Positions 6,859-14,663 of a DNA stretch of 15,782 nucleotides are shown here, in pieces. The stretch's first letter is position 1. Every line of letters begins with the position of its first letter. Below the pieces are notes generated by a model. The model did no database searches, had not been told where the DNA came from, and saw only the letters and a list, made by a program, of their open reading frames with translations. The translations under genes were made by a program, and so were the position numbers. Source of the stretch: CAYONM01 sp964405325. GTDB taxonomy: Bacteria; Planctomycetota; UBA11346. The stretch is from the NCBI GenBank assembly GCA_964405325.1, contig CAYONM010000067.1, positions 1 through 15,782 of the forward strand. The letters run 5' to 3'.

Positions 6859-6869
6859 CGGTCGGGATT

Positions 6870-6891
6870 CGCTCGCTGCGCGAGCGTTTTT
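6870..6891 (+). terminator. Rho-independent terminator downstream of ispD
   Basis: CGCTCGC (6870-6876) pairs perfectly with GCGAGCG (6880-6886) around a three-base loop and is followed at once by TTTTT (6887-6891). This is a standard plus-strand intrinsic terminator placed to end the operon that finishes with ispD. The following TTTTTCGGC can also pair with 6915-6923, an alternative larger structure. Confidence 0.65.
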
Positions 6892-6974
6892 CGGCGGCGC
6901 TACGCGCCATTTTTGCCGAAAAACCATCCCTCGGTCGGCCGGTCTCGCGCTTGGACGCGCTCGCCTGGGCCAAA

Positions 6975-7025
6975 CCAAATTCAATCTCTGAGGGACCCAT
7001 CAATTTGGCCGGGTTTTTCTTTTTT
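6975..7025 (+). terminator. Second candidate terminator before pta
   Basis: CCAAATT (6975-6981) pairs with AATTTGG (7002-7008) across a 20-base loop. An alternative stem is GGCCAAA (6968-6974) with TTTGGCC (7004-7010). GGG and the T-rich run TTTTTCTTTTTT (7014-7025) follow. It would stop plus-strand transcription before it enters the convergent pta gene. Confidence 0.5.
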
Positions 7026-7047
7026 CGGGCACTTCAAAAGTAGCGCA

Positions 7048-9189
7048 TCAGGCGATGACGGCCGCCTGCTTCATCTGCTGCGCTTGGATCGCGGTCAGGG
7101 CGATGGTCAGGACGATATCCTCCACCAGAGCGCCGCGTGAGAGGTCGTTCACGGCCTTGGCCAGGCCTTGCAGCATCGGGCCCATGCTGACCACGTTGGC
7201 CGAGCGCTGCACCGCTTTGTAGGTGGTGTTGCCGGTGTTCAGGTCCGGGAAGACCAGCACCGTGGCCTGGCCGGCGACCGGTGAGCCCGGAGCTTTGCTC
7301 TTGCCGACCTTGGGGTTGACCGCGGCGTCGTACTGCAGGGGTCCATCGATGGCCAGTTCCGGAGCGCGCTCTCGGGCAATGCGGGTGGCCTCGGCAACCT
7401 TGGCGACGTCCTCGCCAGCGCCGGAGGCGCCGGTGGAGTAGCTGATCATGGCAACGCGTACCGGCAGGCCGAAAGCCTTGGCGCTGTCAGCGCTTTGCAG
7501 GGCGATGTCGGCCAGCTGCTCAGGGCTCGGGTTGGGGTTGACGGCGCAGTCGCCGAAGACCATGACCTGATCCGGCAGGCACATGAAGAAAACGGAGCTG
7601 ACCAGACTGCTGCCGGGAGCGGTCTTGATGATCTGCAGGGCTGGGCGGATGGTGTCGGCGGTGGTGTGTACTGCGCCAGAGACCAGACCGTCGACCTCGT
7701 CCCGTTTCAACATCATGGTACCCAGGACCACGGTGTCCTTCAGCTGGTCGCGAGCCATCTCCTCGGTCATGCCCTTCTTCTTGCGCAATTCCACCAGGGT
7801 GGGCACGTAGCGCTCGATCAGTTCGTCCGTGGGTTCGACGATTTCGACCAGGCTCTCCAGGTTGACGCCGTTGCCGGCGGCCACGCCCAGGATCTCTTCG
7901 CGATTACCGAGCAGCACCGGTACCGCGGTGCCTCGTTCGGCAACGATGGCCGCCGCTTGCACGGTGCGAGGCTCGTTGCCTTCGGGCAATACAATGCGTT
8001 GCGGTTGCGAGCGAGCGGCCTGCACCAGGCGATAGCGGAAGGCGGGTGGTGACAGGCGGGAAACATGGCTGCCGTTGGCCAATTCGTCCAACCAAGTGGG
8101 ATCGAAGTGGTCGGCGAAGTGTTCCTTGGCGCGCGTCAGGCGCTCGCTGTCTTCCGGTGGGATTTCCGGGTTCAGTTTCAGCACCGCTTGGGTGGTGGCG
8201 AAGGTGTTCTGGTGGTAGGTCAGCACTGGCAAGCCAGCGTCGAACGCTGGCTTGCAGAGTTCGTAGATGTCTTGGTTCAGCTCGCCTTCGCCGGAGAGCA
8301 GTAGGCCGGCCAAACGCACGCCCTTGAGCGCTGCCAGACTGGCGGCCATGATCACATCGTGGCGGTCGGCGGCGGTGACGATCAGGGCGCCGTCGGTGCC
8401 GAAGACCTGGACGCCGCCAGCGACGGAACGCGCGAAAACAGAGATCCGCTTCACACGACGGTCGGACTGACCCGCATTGAGCACGCTCGCACCGATCAGC
8501 TGCGCGACGTCGGCGATGCGCAGCTGCGACAGTTCGTCATCCTGTGGGATGATCGCCAGCGGCCGTTGCCGGTGTGCGGTCATGTCCTTGGCGTAGCGAT
8601 TGGTGACCTGCTGGCCGTTCTCATCGAGCCATTTTTTGCAGATTCCGGGCTGCTCGCAGCCCTCGGGCACCAGGGGCACCTTGTTGAGCACGCAGCCAAG
8701 GATGCGGCTCTGGTCGACGGTGAATTCGTCGCGGAAGGCGGCGGCGTGGATGTTGAAGTGGTCGGCCAATTCATTGGAGGAGCGCGCGTCCAGGGCGCCC
8801 ACGAGTACCACGCCGGCGTCGATGGCATCGGCGATGGCCTCGTTGAGGTGGCCGGAATATTCCATGTGTTTTTCTGGCCGCAGGCCTTCCACCACCACCA
8901 GATCGGCCTGTTCGGCGGCCTGATTGTAGCGGGCGGTGATCTCTTCCAGCAGCACCTGTTCCTCGCCGTGGCTCATCATGTGCTCCGCTTCGACACGGCG
9001 GAAGGGACTGGGTGGATTCAGGCTGGTCTGAGCCTTGATCATCTCCACCGAGCGGTCGTCCTTCTGTGCGATGGGCTTGCAGTAGCCGACGCGAAGACCC
9101 TTGCGATCCAGGGCGTGGACCAGGCCGAGGCAGGTGGAGGTCAGGCCGACGCCTTCGCCGGTTGGGACGAGCATGACGGCGCGACTCAT
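7048..9189 (-). CDS. pta: Phosphate acetyltransferase, long form
   Basis: Pta interconverts acetyl-CoA plus phosphate with acetyl phosphate plus CoA in the cytoplasm. The 713 residues equal the length of the long three-domain form, which is about 714 residues in E. coli. The N-terminal part (1 to about 215) is a dethiobiotin-synthetase-like P-loop domain beginning VMLVPTGEGVGLTSTCLGLV. A DRTGG-type regulatory domain follows (about 220-370), then the catalytic PTA domain from about 385 (RIVLPEGNEPRTVQAAAI) to the end. The catalytic part includes SYSTGASGAGEDV, DGPLQYDAAVNP and LVFPDLNTGN. Its ATG overlaps the ackA stop (ATGA), and AAGGAG lies eight bases upstream, so the two are translated from one transcript. 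The gene looks intact. Confidence 0.96.
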   Translation of the reverse strand: MSRAVMLVPTGEGVGLTSTCLGLVHALDRKGLRVGYCKPIAQKDDRSVEMIKAQTSLNPPSPFRRVEAEHMMSHGEEQVLLEEITARYNQAAEQADLVVVEGLRPEKHMEYSGHLNEAIADAIDAGVVLVGALDARSSNELADHFNIHAAAFRDEFTVDQSRILGCVLNKVPLVPEGCEQPGICKKWLDENGQQVTNRYAKDMTAHRQRPLAIIPQDDELSQLRIADVAQLIGASVLNAGQSDRRVKRISVFARSVAGGVQVFGTDGALIVTAADRHDVIMAASLAALKGVRLAGLLLSGEGELNQDIYELCKPAFDAGLPVLTYHQNTFATTQAVLKLNPEIPPEDSERLTRAKEHFADHFDPTWLDELANGSHVSRLSPPAFRYRLVQAARSQPQRIVLPEGNEPRTVQAAAIVAERGTAVPVLLGNREEILGVAAGNGVNLESLVEIVEPTDELIERYVPTLVELRKKKGMTEEMARDQLKDTVVLGTMMLKRDEVDGLVSGAVHTTADTIRPALQIIKTAPGSSLVSSVFFMCLPDQVMVFGDCAVNPNPSPEQLADIALQSADSAKAFGLPVRVAMISYSTGASGAGEDVAKVAEATRIARERAPELAIDGPLQYDAAVNPKVGKSKAPGSPVAGQATVLVFPDLNTGNTTYKAVQRSANVVSMGPMLQGLAKAVNDLSRGALVEDIVLTIALTAIQAQQMKQAAVIA

Positions 9190-10385
9190 TTGGCGACTCC
9201 TTCGGCGACCAGAGCTTTGGTTTCGCGGGCGATTTGCAGCTCTTCATTGGTGGTCACCACCAACACCTTGCCGCTGCCGGCGGCATGAATCGGGCCGCTT
9301 TTACCCAGGCGGGTGTCGGTGTTGCGTTCGGCATCGCAGGTCAGGCCGAACACTTCCAGGTGCGCCAGGGTCTTTTCGCGGATGTGGTGAGCGTTCTCGC
9401 CGATGCCGCCGGTAAAGACCAGGGCGTCCAAGCGCGGCAGGCTCACGGCCATGGCGCCGATGGCTTTGGCCAGGCGATAGCAGAAGACCTCAATGGCGAT
9501 GGCGGCGCGCTCGTTGCCGTCGGTGGCGGCCTGGGTGACCGTACGCATATCGTTACTGACTCCGCTGATGCCCAGCAGGCCGCTCTCCTTGTTGAGCACC
9601 TTGGTGATTTTCGCCACGTCCCAGCCGGTGATACCGCTGATGAACTCGAAGATGGAGGGGTCGATATCGCCGGAGCGGGTGCCCATCATCAGGCCTTCCA
9701 GGGGTGTCAGGCCCATGGTGGTGTCGACGCTATGCCCAGCGCGGACAGCGGCCAGGGAGCAGCCATTGCCCAGGTGAGCGGTGATCAGGTGGCATTCGGC
9801 CGGACTCTTGCTCAACATCTCGGCCGCCTGCGCGGCGACGAAGCGATGCGAGGTGCCGTGGAAGCCGTAGCGGCGGACACCGTGCTCCTGGTACCAGGCA
9901 TAGGGCACGCCGTAGAGGTAGGCCTGCTTGGGCATGGTCTGGTGGAAGGCGGTATCGAACACCGCGACATGTGGCAGGTCGGTCCAGACCTCGCGGGCGA
10001 CTTCCAGGCCCAGGAGATTCACGGGATTGTGCAGGGGGGCCAGAGCATTGCAGGCCCGGATCGCATCGATGACCGACTCGTCCACCAGCGCCGAGGTGGT
10101 GAACTGCTCGCCGCCGTGCACGACCCGGTGACCGATGCCACCGAGATTGCCGGTGATCTCGGGATAGTGGTTCAGGACCTCGACGATGGTCTGCATGGCG
10201 GCGCGGTGATCGGTGCCGCCGGTGATGGCCTGCTCGCCTTTGTCATTGCCACGCTTCCATTCCAGGTTGGCGCCGTCGGTGCCAAGGCGTTCGGCGAGGC
10301 CGGTGAGCAGAGATTGGCCGTTCGCTTCATCGACCAGTGCGAATTTGATCGATGAGGAGCCACAATTGAAGACGAGTACGAGCAT
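9186..10385 (-). CDS. ackA: Acetate kinase
   Basis: AckA makes ATP and acetate from acetyl phosphate and ADP, or the reverse, so with Pta it runs overflow acetate production or acetate uptake. The 399 residues contain the ASKHA-fold marks: NCGSSSIKF near the N-terminus, GHRVVHGGEQF, VFDTAFHQTMP, YGFHGTSHRFV, HLGNGCSLAAV, DTTMGLTPLEGLMMGTRSGDID, FTGGIGENAHHIRE, and TNEELQIARE near the C-terminus. The start at 10385 (MLVLVFNCGSS) is chosen because the family begins a few residues before NCGSS and AGGA lies at a suitable distance. The in-frame upstream ATG at 10478 would add 31 unrelated residues. It is the first gene of ackA-pta, with an inverted repeat about 90-110 bases upstream. Confidence 0.96.
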   Translation of the reverse strand: MLVLVFNCGSSSIKFALVDEANGQSLLTGLAERLGTDGANLEWKRGNDKGEQAITGGTDHRAAMQTIVEVLNHYPEITGNLGGIGHRVVHGGEQFTTSALVDESVIDAIRACNALAPLHNPVNLLGLEVAREVWTDLPHVAVFDTAFHQTMPKQAYLYGVPYAWYQEHGVRRYGFHGTSHRFVAAQAAEMLSKSPAECHLITAHLGNGCSLAAVRAGHSVDTTMGLTPLEGLMMGTRSGDIDPSIFEFISGITGWDVAKITKVLNKESGLLGISGVSNDMRTVTQAATDGNERAAIAIEVFCYRLAKAIGAMAVSLPRLDALVFTGGIGENAHHIREKTLAHLEVFGLTCDAERNTDTRLGKSGPIHAAGSGKVLVVTTNEELQIARETKALVAEGVAK

Positions 10386-10472
10386 GGGGAGGTCCTGAGG
10401 TGAATGAGGGACGAAAGCGGCGAGTCTTGGAACCTTCCACACAAAGACCAGCCGTTTTACCGCTGCTGCGTT

Positions 10473-10496
10473 TGACATGCATTTGTGCTCATGTCA
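10473..10496. promoter_or_regulatory. Inverted repeat upstream of ackA, possible operator
   Basis: TGACATG (10473-10479) and CATGTCA (10490-10496) form a perfect 7-bp inverted repeat with 10 bases between, so the half-site centres are 17 bp apart. It lies in the 161-base gap between the metallopeptidase stop and the ackA start, where the ackA-pta promoter is expected. The spacing suits a dimeric regulator. No confident -35/-10 pair was found and the protein is unknown. Confidence 0.4.
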
Positions 10497-10546
10497 GCGA
10501 TGCAGGATTGTGATCTTTCTGTTACTTGAACAGCGTGACGAACGTT

Positions 10547-11131
10547 TCAGCCCAGTCCGAGCTGTTCGAGATCGTCTTCGTCCAGGGTCAAATAATGACC
10601 CAGTTCGTGAATCACCGTCTGGCGGAGTTCGTGTTCCAGTTCCACGCGATCGCGGCAGGCGTGCTCGTGTGGGCGACGGAACACGTACAAGCGGGGCCCC
10701 GGTTCGGGGACGCCGTCGGCCTCCTCGGCCATGGTCGGGCCTTCGAAGCAGCCCAGCAGCTCTACTGTGTCTGGCGACCATTGGTGTGGCAGTGGATAGT
10801 CGGCGCAGATCAGGCTGACGACCGTGGCGGCGGATTGCAGTTGCCTGGGTAGCGCCTGCAGGCTGGACCGGGCCAGCCTCTGGAAGTCCTCGGGGTTGAT
10901 GGGGGTGGGCGCCGGGATCGGATCGCGGCGGGTGTTCGCTGCACGCTGGAAGGCGCTTGCGGCTTCTGCGATCCGTTCAGCCCGCTCCAGTAGGCAGGCC
11001 AAGGCGTACCAGGCCGGGCCGTCGTCGCCGAGGGTGGCCAGGGCGCGTTGGGCCAAGGTGATGCCGGCGGTGACCGTGCCGGCAGCATAGGCCTGCCAGG
11101 CTCGGTGCAGCCAGTCGTCGGGGTCGTCCAT
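10547..11131 (-). CDS. Zincin-like metallopeptidase (PF06262 type) with N-terminal TPR-like domain
   Basis: The 194-residue product ends in a minimal zincin domain (about 80-194). The zinc site is H175-E-L-G-H179 within VIHELGHYLTLDEDDLEQLG, where the acidic stretch after the HExxH matches the family's third ligand region. Other typical family positions are DYPLPHQ, LLGCFEGPTM and LYVFRRPHE. Function in this family is poorly defined; a small cytoplasmic peptidase is presumed. Residues 1-70 add two helical repeats of TPR type (WLHRAWQAYAAGTV; AWYALACLLERAERIAEAASAFQRA), making this longer than the usual 110-140 residues. No Shine-Dalgarno sequence precedes the ATG. It is divergent from purL and 161 bases upstream of ackA on the same strand, so it may have its own transcript. 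Confidence 0.85.
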   Translation of the reverse strand: MDDPDDWLHRAWQAYAAGTVTAGITLAQRALATLGDDGPAWYALACLLERAERIAEAASAFQRAANTRRDPIPAPTPINPEDFQRLARSSLQALPRQLQSAATVVSLICADYPLPHQWSPDTVELLGCFEGPTMAEEADGVPEPGPRLYVFRRPHEHACRDRVELEHELRQTVIHELGHYLTLDEDDLEQLGLG

Positions 11132-11248
11132 GGAGGAATTGTGTGACGGTTATGCCCGTGGCCACTCCCAGCAAGGCTACGCTCTGGTGCGGTTATGCGC
11201 CGGGCGATCCGCAGTCGACTTCCAGGACCGGCGGATAGCCTGCCGCGC

Positions 11249-14119
11249 ATGACTGAACCAGCCCTGTTCCGTGTCGATGTCCTCCCTCGTCAGGCCCAGG
11301 CCGATGCCCATCTGGTGCACGAGGCCGAGCTCCTTGGTCTGAATCATCTGCAGGATATCCGTCGGAGCCGCTACTTCCTGCTGGCCGGCAATCTGGATCA
11401 GGCCGCCGCCCAGCGTCTGGGCCAGCAGCTGCTGGCCGATCCGGTTTTGGAGACGGCCAGTCTGAAAGCCCCCGCGGTGGATGGTCGGCGGGTGATCGAG
11501 GTCCAGAACAAGCCCGGTGTCATGGATCCGGTGGAGGCTTCGGTGATCAAGGGTGCTGCCGATTTTGGCATCCAGCTGTCGGCGGTGCGGGTTGGAACGC
11601 GGATCGAGTGTGCCGGTGCCTCCGATACCGACTGCGAGCTGTTCGCATCCAAGAGCCTGGCCAATCTCGCCATCGAGGAGGTCAGTATCGACCCCGAAAC
11701 CAGTCTGCGTTTTCCGCAGCCGGGCGGCGATCACCAGCACGCCCGCACGGAGGTGGCGATTCTGGAGCGGGATGACGACGCCCTGATGCAACTGTCGCGC
11801 GAGGGGTGCCTGAGTCTGACTTTGGAAGAGATGCAGACGGTGCAGGCGCATTTCCGCAAGCTGGGTCGCAATCCCACCGATGTGGAATTGGAGTCCATCG
11901 CCCAGACCTGGTCGGAGCACTGCGTGCACAAGACCCTGAAGGGTCTGGTGGAATTCGACGGCCCCAATGGTGTGGTGAGGTACGACAACTTACTGAAGCA
12001 GACCATCGCCAAGGTGACCACCGATCTGGCAGCGCCCTGGTGCATCTCGGTGTTCGTCGACAATTCCGGCATCATCGATTTCGATCAGGAATTCGGTGTC
12101 TGCCTGAAGGTGGAAACCCACAACCACCCTTCGGCCATCGATCCTTACGGTGGTTCCAATACCGGGCTCGGCGGCGTGATCCGCGACATTCTCGGCACTG
12201 GTCTGGGCGCTAAGCCGATTTTCAATACCAATGTATTCTGCTTCGGCCCGGTGGATCTGCCGCGCGAGCAGCTGCCGGCCGGCTGCATCCACCCACGTCG
12301 GCTGATGCACGGTGTGGTCGCCGGCGTGCGTGATTACGGCAACCGCATGGGCATCCCCACGGTGAACGGCGCGGTCCGCTTTGATAAGCGCTACGTTGGT
12401 AATCCCCTGGTGTTCTGTGGCACGGGCGGTTTGATTCCGCGCGAGTGCTGCTTTGGCGAGGCGGAGGTGGGTGACCACATCCTGGTGATCGGTGGCCGTA
12501 CCGGTCGCGATGGCATCCACGGTGCCACATTTTCGTCCATCGAGCTGAGTGAAGAATCGGAGACCGTGTCCTCGGGTGCGGTGCAGATCGGCAACGCGAT
12601 CCAGGAGAAAAAGGTCCAGGACACCTTCCTGCAGGCCCGCGATAAAGGCTATTTCACCGCCACGACCGACTGCGGTGCTGGCGGCGTGTCCTCGGCCATT
12701 GGCGAGATGGGCGAAAAGCTTGGTATCGAAGTGCATCTGGAGCGCCTGCCGCTGAAATACGATGGCCTGAGTTACGCCGAGATCTGGATTTCCGAGGCCC
12801 AGGAGCGCATGGTTGCCGCCGTACCCGAACAGTATGTCGAGACCGTCCTGGCCCTGTTTGCTGCCGAAGACGTGGAGGCCACCGATGTCGGCCATATCAC
12901 AGGCGACAAGCAGTTGCGCCTGTTCTACCACGGTGAGCAAGTCGCTGATCTGGGCATGGATTTCCTGCACGATGGCCTCCCGCGCCTGAAGCGGCAGGCG
13001 GTCTACAGGCAGCCCGAAGAAGGCCCGGTGCAGGTACAAGCCCCGGCCGACTTGGGCCAGGCCCTGCTGGCGGTGTTGGCGCAGCCCAATGTCGCTAGCA
13101 AGGAATGGGTGATCCGGCAGTACGACCACGAGGTCCAGGCCGGCAGCATCGTCAAGCCTCTGGTGGGCGCCGCTTCGGATGGCCCTTCGGACGCCGCCGT
13201 GGTGGCACCGCGCCTGGGTCGCGATCGCGGTGTGGCGGTGGCCTGCGGTTTGAATACCTGTTACGGCGATGTGGACGCTTATCACGCCGCTGCCGCTGGC
13301 ATGGAGGAGTCCCTGCGGAATCTGGTCTGCGTTGGTGCACCGCTGGGCAAGGTGGCGGTGCTGGACAATTTCTGCTGGGGCAACTGCGCCAAGCCCGAGA
13401 ACCTGGGCAGTCTGGTGCGTGCCTGCGAGGCCTGCCGCGATTACGGTCTGTACTACGGCACCCCGTTCATCTCCGGCAAAGACAGTTTGAACAACGAATA
13501 CGCCGTTGGCGGCGAGACCATTGTCATCCCGCCGACTCTGCTGATCACCGCCATGACCGTGATGGAAGACGTGACCCGTGCCATCACCATGGACCTGAAG
13601 CAAGTCGGCGACGTATTGATTCTGCTTGGCGAAACCCGGGACGAACTGGGTGGTAGCGAGTATCTGGCCGCACACGGCGGTCGTGGTGGTACCGTGCCGC
13701 GCGTGGATCAGGCCCTGTCCAAGCCGGTCTTGGAAGCGGTGGCCGCCTGCACCCAGGCCGGACTGGTGAACGCGGCGCACGACTGCTCCGACGGCGGCCT
13801 GGCCGTGACCCTGGCGGAGATGGCCTTTGCCGGCGAGCTGGGCCTGGATGTGAATCTGACCGCTGTGCCCCGCAGCGCCGGGTTGGACGATGCCGCCACC
13901 GTGCTTTTTGCCGAGAGCAACAGCCGCATTGCTCTGAGCGTGTCCGCCGACAAACGGGACCAGGTCCTGGAACTGCTGACGGAGGTGCCGCACGCGGTGA
14001 TTGCCAAGGTGGTCAGCGAACAGCAGCTGCAGTTGCGTGGCCTGGGAGTGGATATCCGCTTGGCCAATGCCGACTGCAAAGCGGCCTGGCAGGGCGGCCT
14101 GGCGGTGCTCGGCGATTAG
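11249..14119 (+). CDS. purL: Phosphoribosylformylglycinamidine synthase with N-terminal PurS domains
   Basis: PurL converts FGAR, ATP and glutamine-derived ammonia to FGAM in purine synthesis. This 956-residue form starts with two PurS-like repeats. The first is about residues 5-70 (FRVDVLPRQAQADAHLVHEA). The second is about 75-150 and carries NKPGVMDPVEASVIKGAADFG and VRVGTRIE. The linker and ATP-grasp-like AIRS halves follow: TWSEHCVHKT (220-229, H224), VETHNHPSAIDPYGG (E289, H291, H293), TDCGAGGVSSAIGEMGE, GAASDGPSDAAVV and HDCSDGGLAVTLAEMAF (844-860). The protein ends soon after, with no class I glutaminase domain, so a separate PurQ must exist elsewhere. The 11249 ATG is used because the PurS fold begins there; the in-frame 11195 ATG adds an unlikely basic peptide. 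A terminator-like hairpin follows. Confidence 0.95.
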   Translation: MTEPALFRVDVLPRQAQADAHLVHEAELLGLNHLQDIRRSRYFLLAGNLDQAAAQRLGQQLLADPVLETASLKAPAVDGRRVIEVQNKPGVMDPVEASVIKGAADFGIQLSAVRVGTRIECAGASDTDCELFASKSLANLAIEEVSIDPETSLRFPQPGGDHQHARTEVAILERDDDALMQLSREGCLSLTLEEMQTVQAHFRKLGRNPTDVELESIAQTWSEHCVHKTLKGLVEFDGPNGVVRYDNLLKQTIAKVTTDLAAPWCISVFVDNSGIIDFDQEFGVCLKVETHNHPSAIDPYGGSNTGLGGVIRDILGTGLGAKPIFNTNVFCFGPVDLPREQLPAGCIHPRRLMHGVVAGVRDYGNRMGIPTVNGAVRFDKRYVGNPLVFCGTGGLIPRECCFGEAEVGDHILVIGGRTGRDGIHGATFSSIELSEESETVSSGAVQIGNAIQEKKVQDTFLQARDKGYFTATTDCGAGGVSSAIGEMGEKLGIEVHLERLPLKYDGLSYAEIWISEAQERMVAAVPEQYVETVLALFAAEDVEATDVGHITGDKQLRLFYHGEQVADLGMDFLHDGLPRLKRQAVYRQPEEGPVQVQAPADLGQALLAVLAQPNVASKEWVIRQYDHEVQAGSIVKPLVGAASDGPSDAAVVAPRLGRDRGVAVACGLNTCYGDVDAYHAAAAGMEESLRNLVCVGAPLGKVAVLDNFCWGNCAKPENLGSLVRACEACRDYGLYYGTPFISGKDSLNNEYAVGGETIVIPPTLLITAMTVMEDVTRAITMDLKQVGDVLILLGETRDELGGSEYLAAHGGRGGTVPRVDQALSKPVLEAVAACTQAGLVNAAHDCSDGGLAVTLAEMAFAGELGLDVNLTAVPRSAGLDDAATVLFAESNSRIALSVSADKRDQVLELLTEVPHAVIAKVVSEQQLQLRGLGVDIRLANADCKAAWQGGLAVLGD

Positions 14120-14134
14120 AAGCGCTCACCTTTG

Positions 14135-14184
14135 TCAGAGGGGGCGTTGCTCCTCGGCAGGTCCGTCGCACACCGTCTCGGCCT
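14135..14184 (+). repeat. Dispersed repeat family 2, copy b
   Basis: This segment is similar to 6808-6858 (about 80% by eye, one gap) and shares the exact core GTCCGTCGCACACC. It begins 15 bases after the purL stop. Its G-rich stem (AGGGGGC with GCTCCT) is less perfect than in copy a. Confidence 0.55.
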
Positions 14185-14188
14185 ACCG

Positions 14189-14220
14189 AACCGGCCGGAT
14201 TGCGCCGGGCCGGTTTTCTC
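14189..14220 (+). terminator. Terminator-like hairpin after purL
   Basis: AACCGGCC (14189-14196) pairs perfectly with GGCCGGTT (14208-14215) around an 11-base loop and is followed by TTCTC. The stem is strong but the T-run is short (TTTT including the stem end). It probably attenuates or ends purL transcription just before the lipoprotein gene, whose ATG lies 15 bases further on. Confidence 0.55.
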
Positions 14221-14234
14221 GTATACATTGGATT

Positions 14235-14618
14235 ATGCCAGCCGCGCGTCTGTTCCCCTTATCACTGTTGCTGTTGCTCGCTTTGGTGGGCTGCACCAGT
14301 GGTGGCAGTGCCGGTCTGCAGCCCAACCGGATCGACGCCATGGGCCTGTCTCGGGATACCGGTGATCCGGTTGCCAACGAGCTGTTGGACCGCGCCGACG
14401 CCTACTACGACCTCTACCGCGACAGCGGTGGCCAGGGCTACTACGACCAACACCGCTACGCGGTCGATGGCGCGCTGCAGCGCCTGGATGGCCTGGCACC
14501 CGGGCTGCAGCCCGAGGATTTGGATAGCGGCATGCATATGGAAGCGCTGGAGCTGCCAACCATGCCCACCAGCCAGGACGACGAGCTGCCCCTGGCGGTG
14601 CCGATGGGGCGTGCCTGA
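14235..14618 (+). CDS. Predicted small lipoprotein, unknown function
   Basis: The 127-residue product has a clear lipoprotein signal: MPAARLFPLSLLLLLALVGC with lipobox L-V-G-C (C20), then a Ser/Gly-rich spacer (TSGGSAG). The mature part is short, acidic and tyrosine-rich around residues 60-80 (DAYYDLYRDSGGQGYYDQHRY) and ends in a low-complexity hydrophilic stretch. I recognise no family. The start at 14235 is chosen because it gives the signal peptide; the longer in-frame version from 14001 overlaps purL and is basic and unlikely. TATACAT at 14222-14228 resembles a -10 box very close to the ATG, so a short or absent leader is possible. It lies 45 bases ahead of the Sua5 gene and is probably co-transcribed with it. 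Confidence 0.78.
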   Translation: MPAARLFPLSLLLLLALVGCTSGGSAGLQPNRIDAMGLSRDTGDPVANELLDRADAYYDLYRDSGGQGYYDQHRYAVDGALQRLDGLAPGLQPEDLDSGMHMEALELPTMPTSQDDELPLAVPMGRA

Positions 14619-14663
14619 GCCACTGTATTGCGCCGACCGGCCGTTGCGCCACCCTGCGCGGCC

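Larger units (their letters stand above)
6791..7012. repeat. Hairpin-rich element bounded by 12-bp direct repeats
   Basis: CAATTTGGCCGG occurs exactly at 6791-6802 and again at 7001-7012. Between them lie several perfect palindromes. AGGGGGC-TTC-GCCCCCT is at 6812-6828, CGCTCGC-TGC-GCGAGCG at 6870-6886 and GGCGC-TAC-GCGCC at 6896-6908. The last is enclosed by TTTTTCGGC (6887-6895) and GCCGAAAAA (6915-6923). Short open frames cross the element on both strands, but they encode low-complexity R/S/A-rich products and are not supported. The stretch 6808-6858 also resembles 14135-14184, which suggests a dispersed non-coding repeat. Confidence 0.6.

Noticed and set aside
6749..7043. Two short open frames (84 and 91 residues) in the ispD-pta spacer
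   Set aside because: They run on opposite strands through a palindrome-rich repeat; their R/S/A-rich products reflect the repeat and not a protein family.
8359..9288. 309-residue plus-strand frame opposite pta
   Set aside because: It lies antisense to a full-length Pta with all catalytic motifs and shows no family resemblance.
10386..10478. In-frame upstream start for acetate kinase
   Set aside because: The added 31 residues do not belong to the family, and the start would fall inside the inverted repeat. The 10385 ATG has a good ribosome-binding site.
11990..13993. 667-residue minus-strand open frame opposite purL
   Set aside because: PurL is unambiguous on the plus strand. The antisense frame is a GC-bias artefact with no domain.
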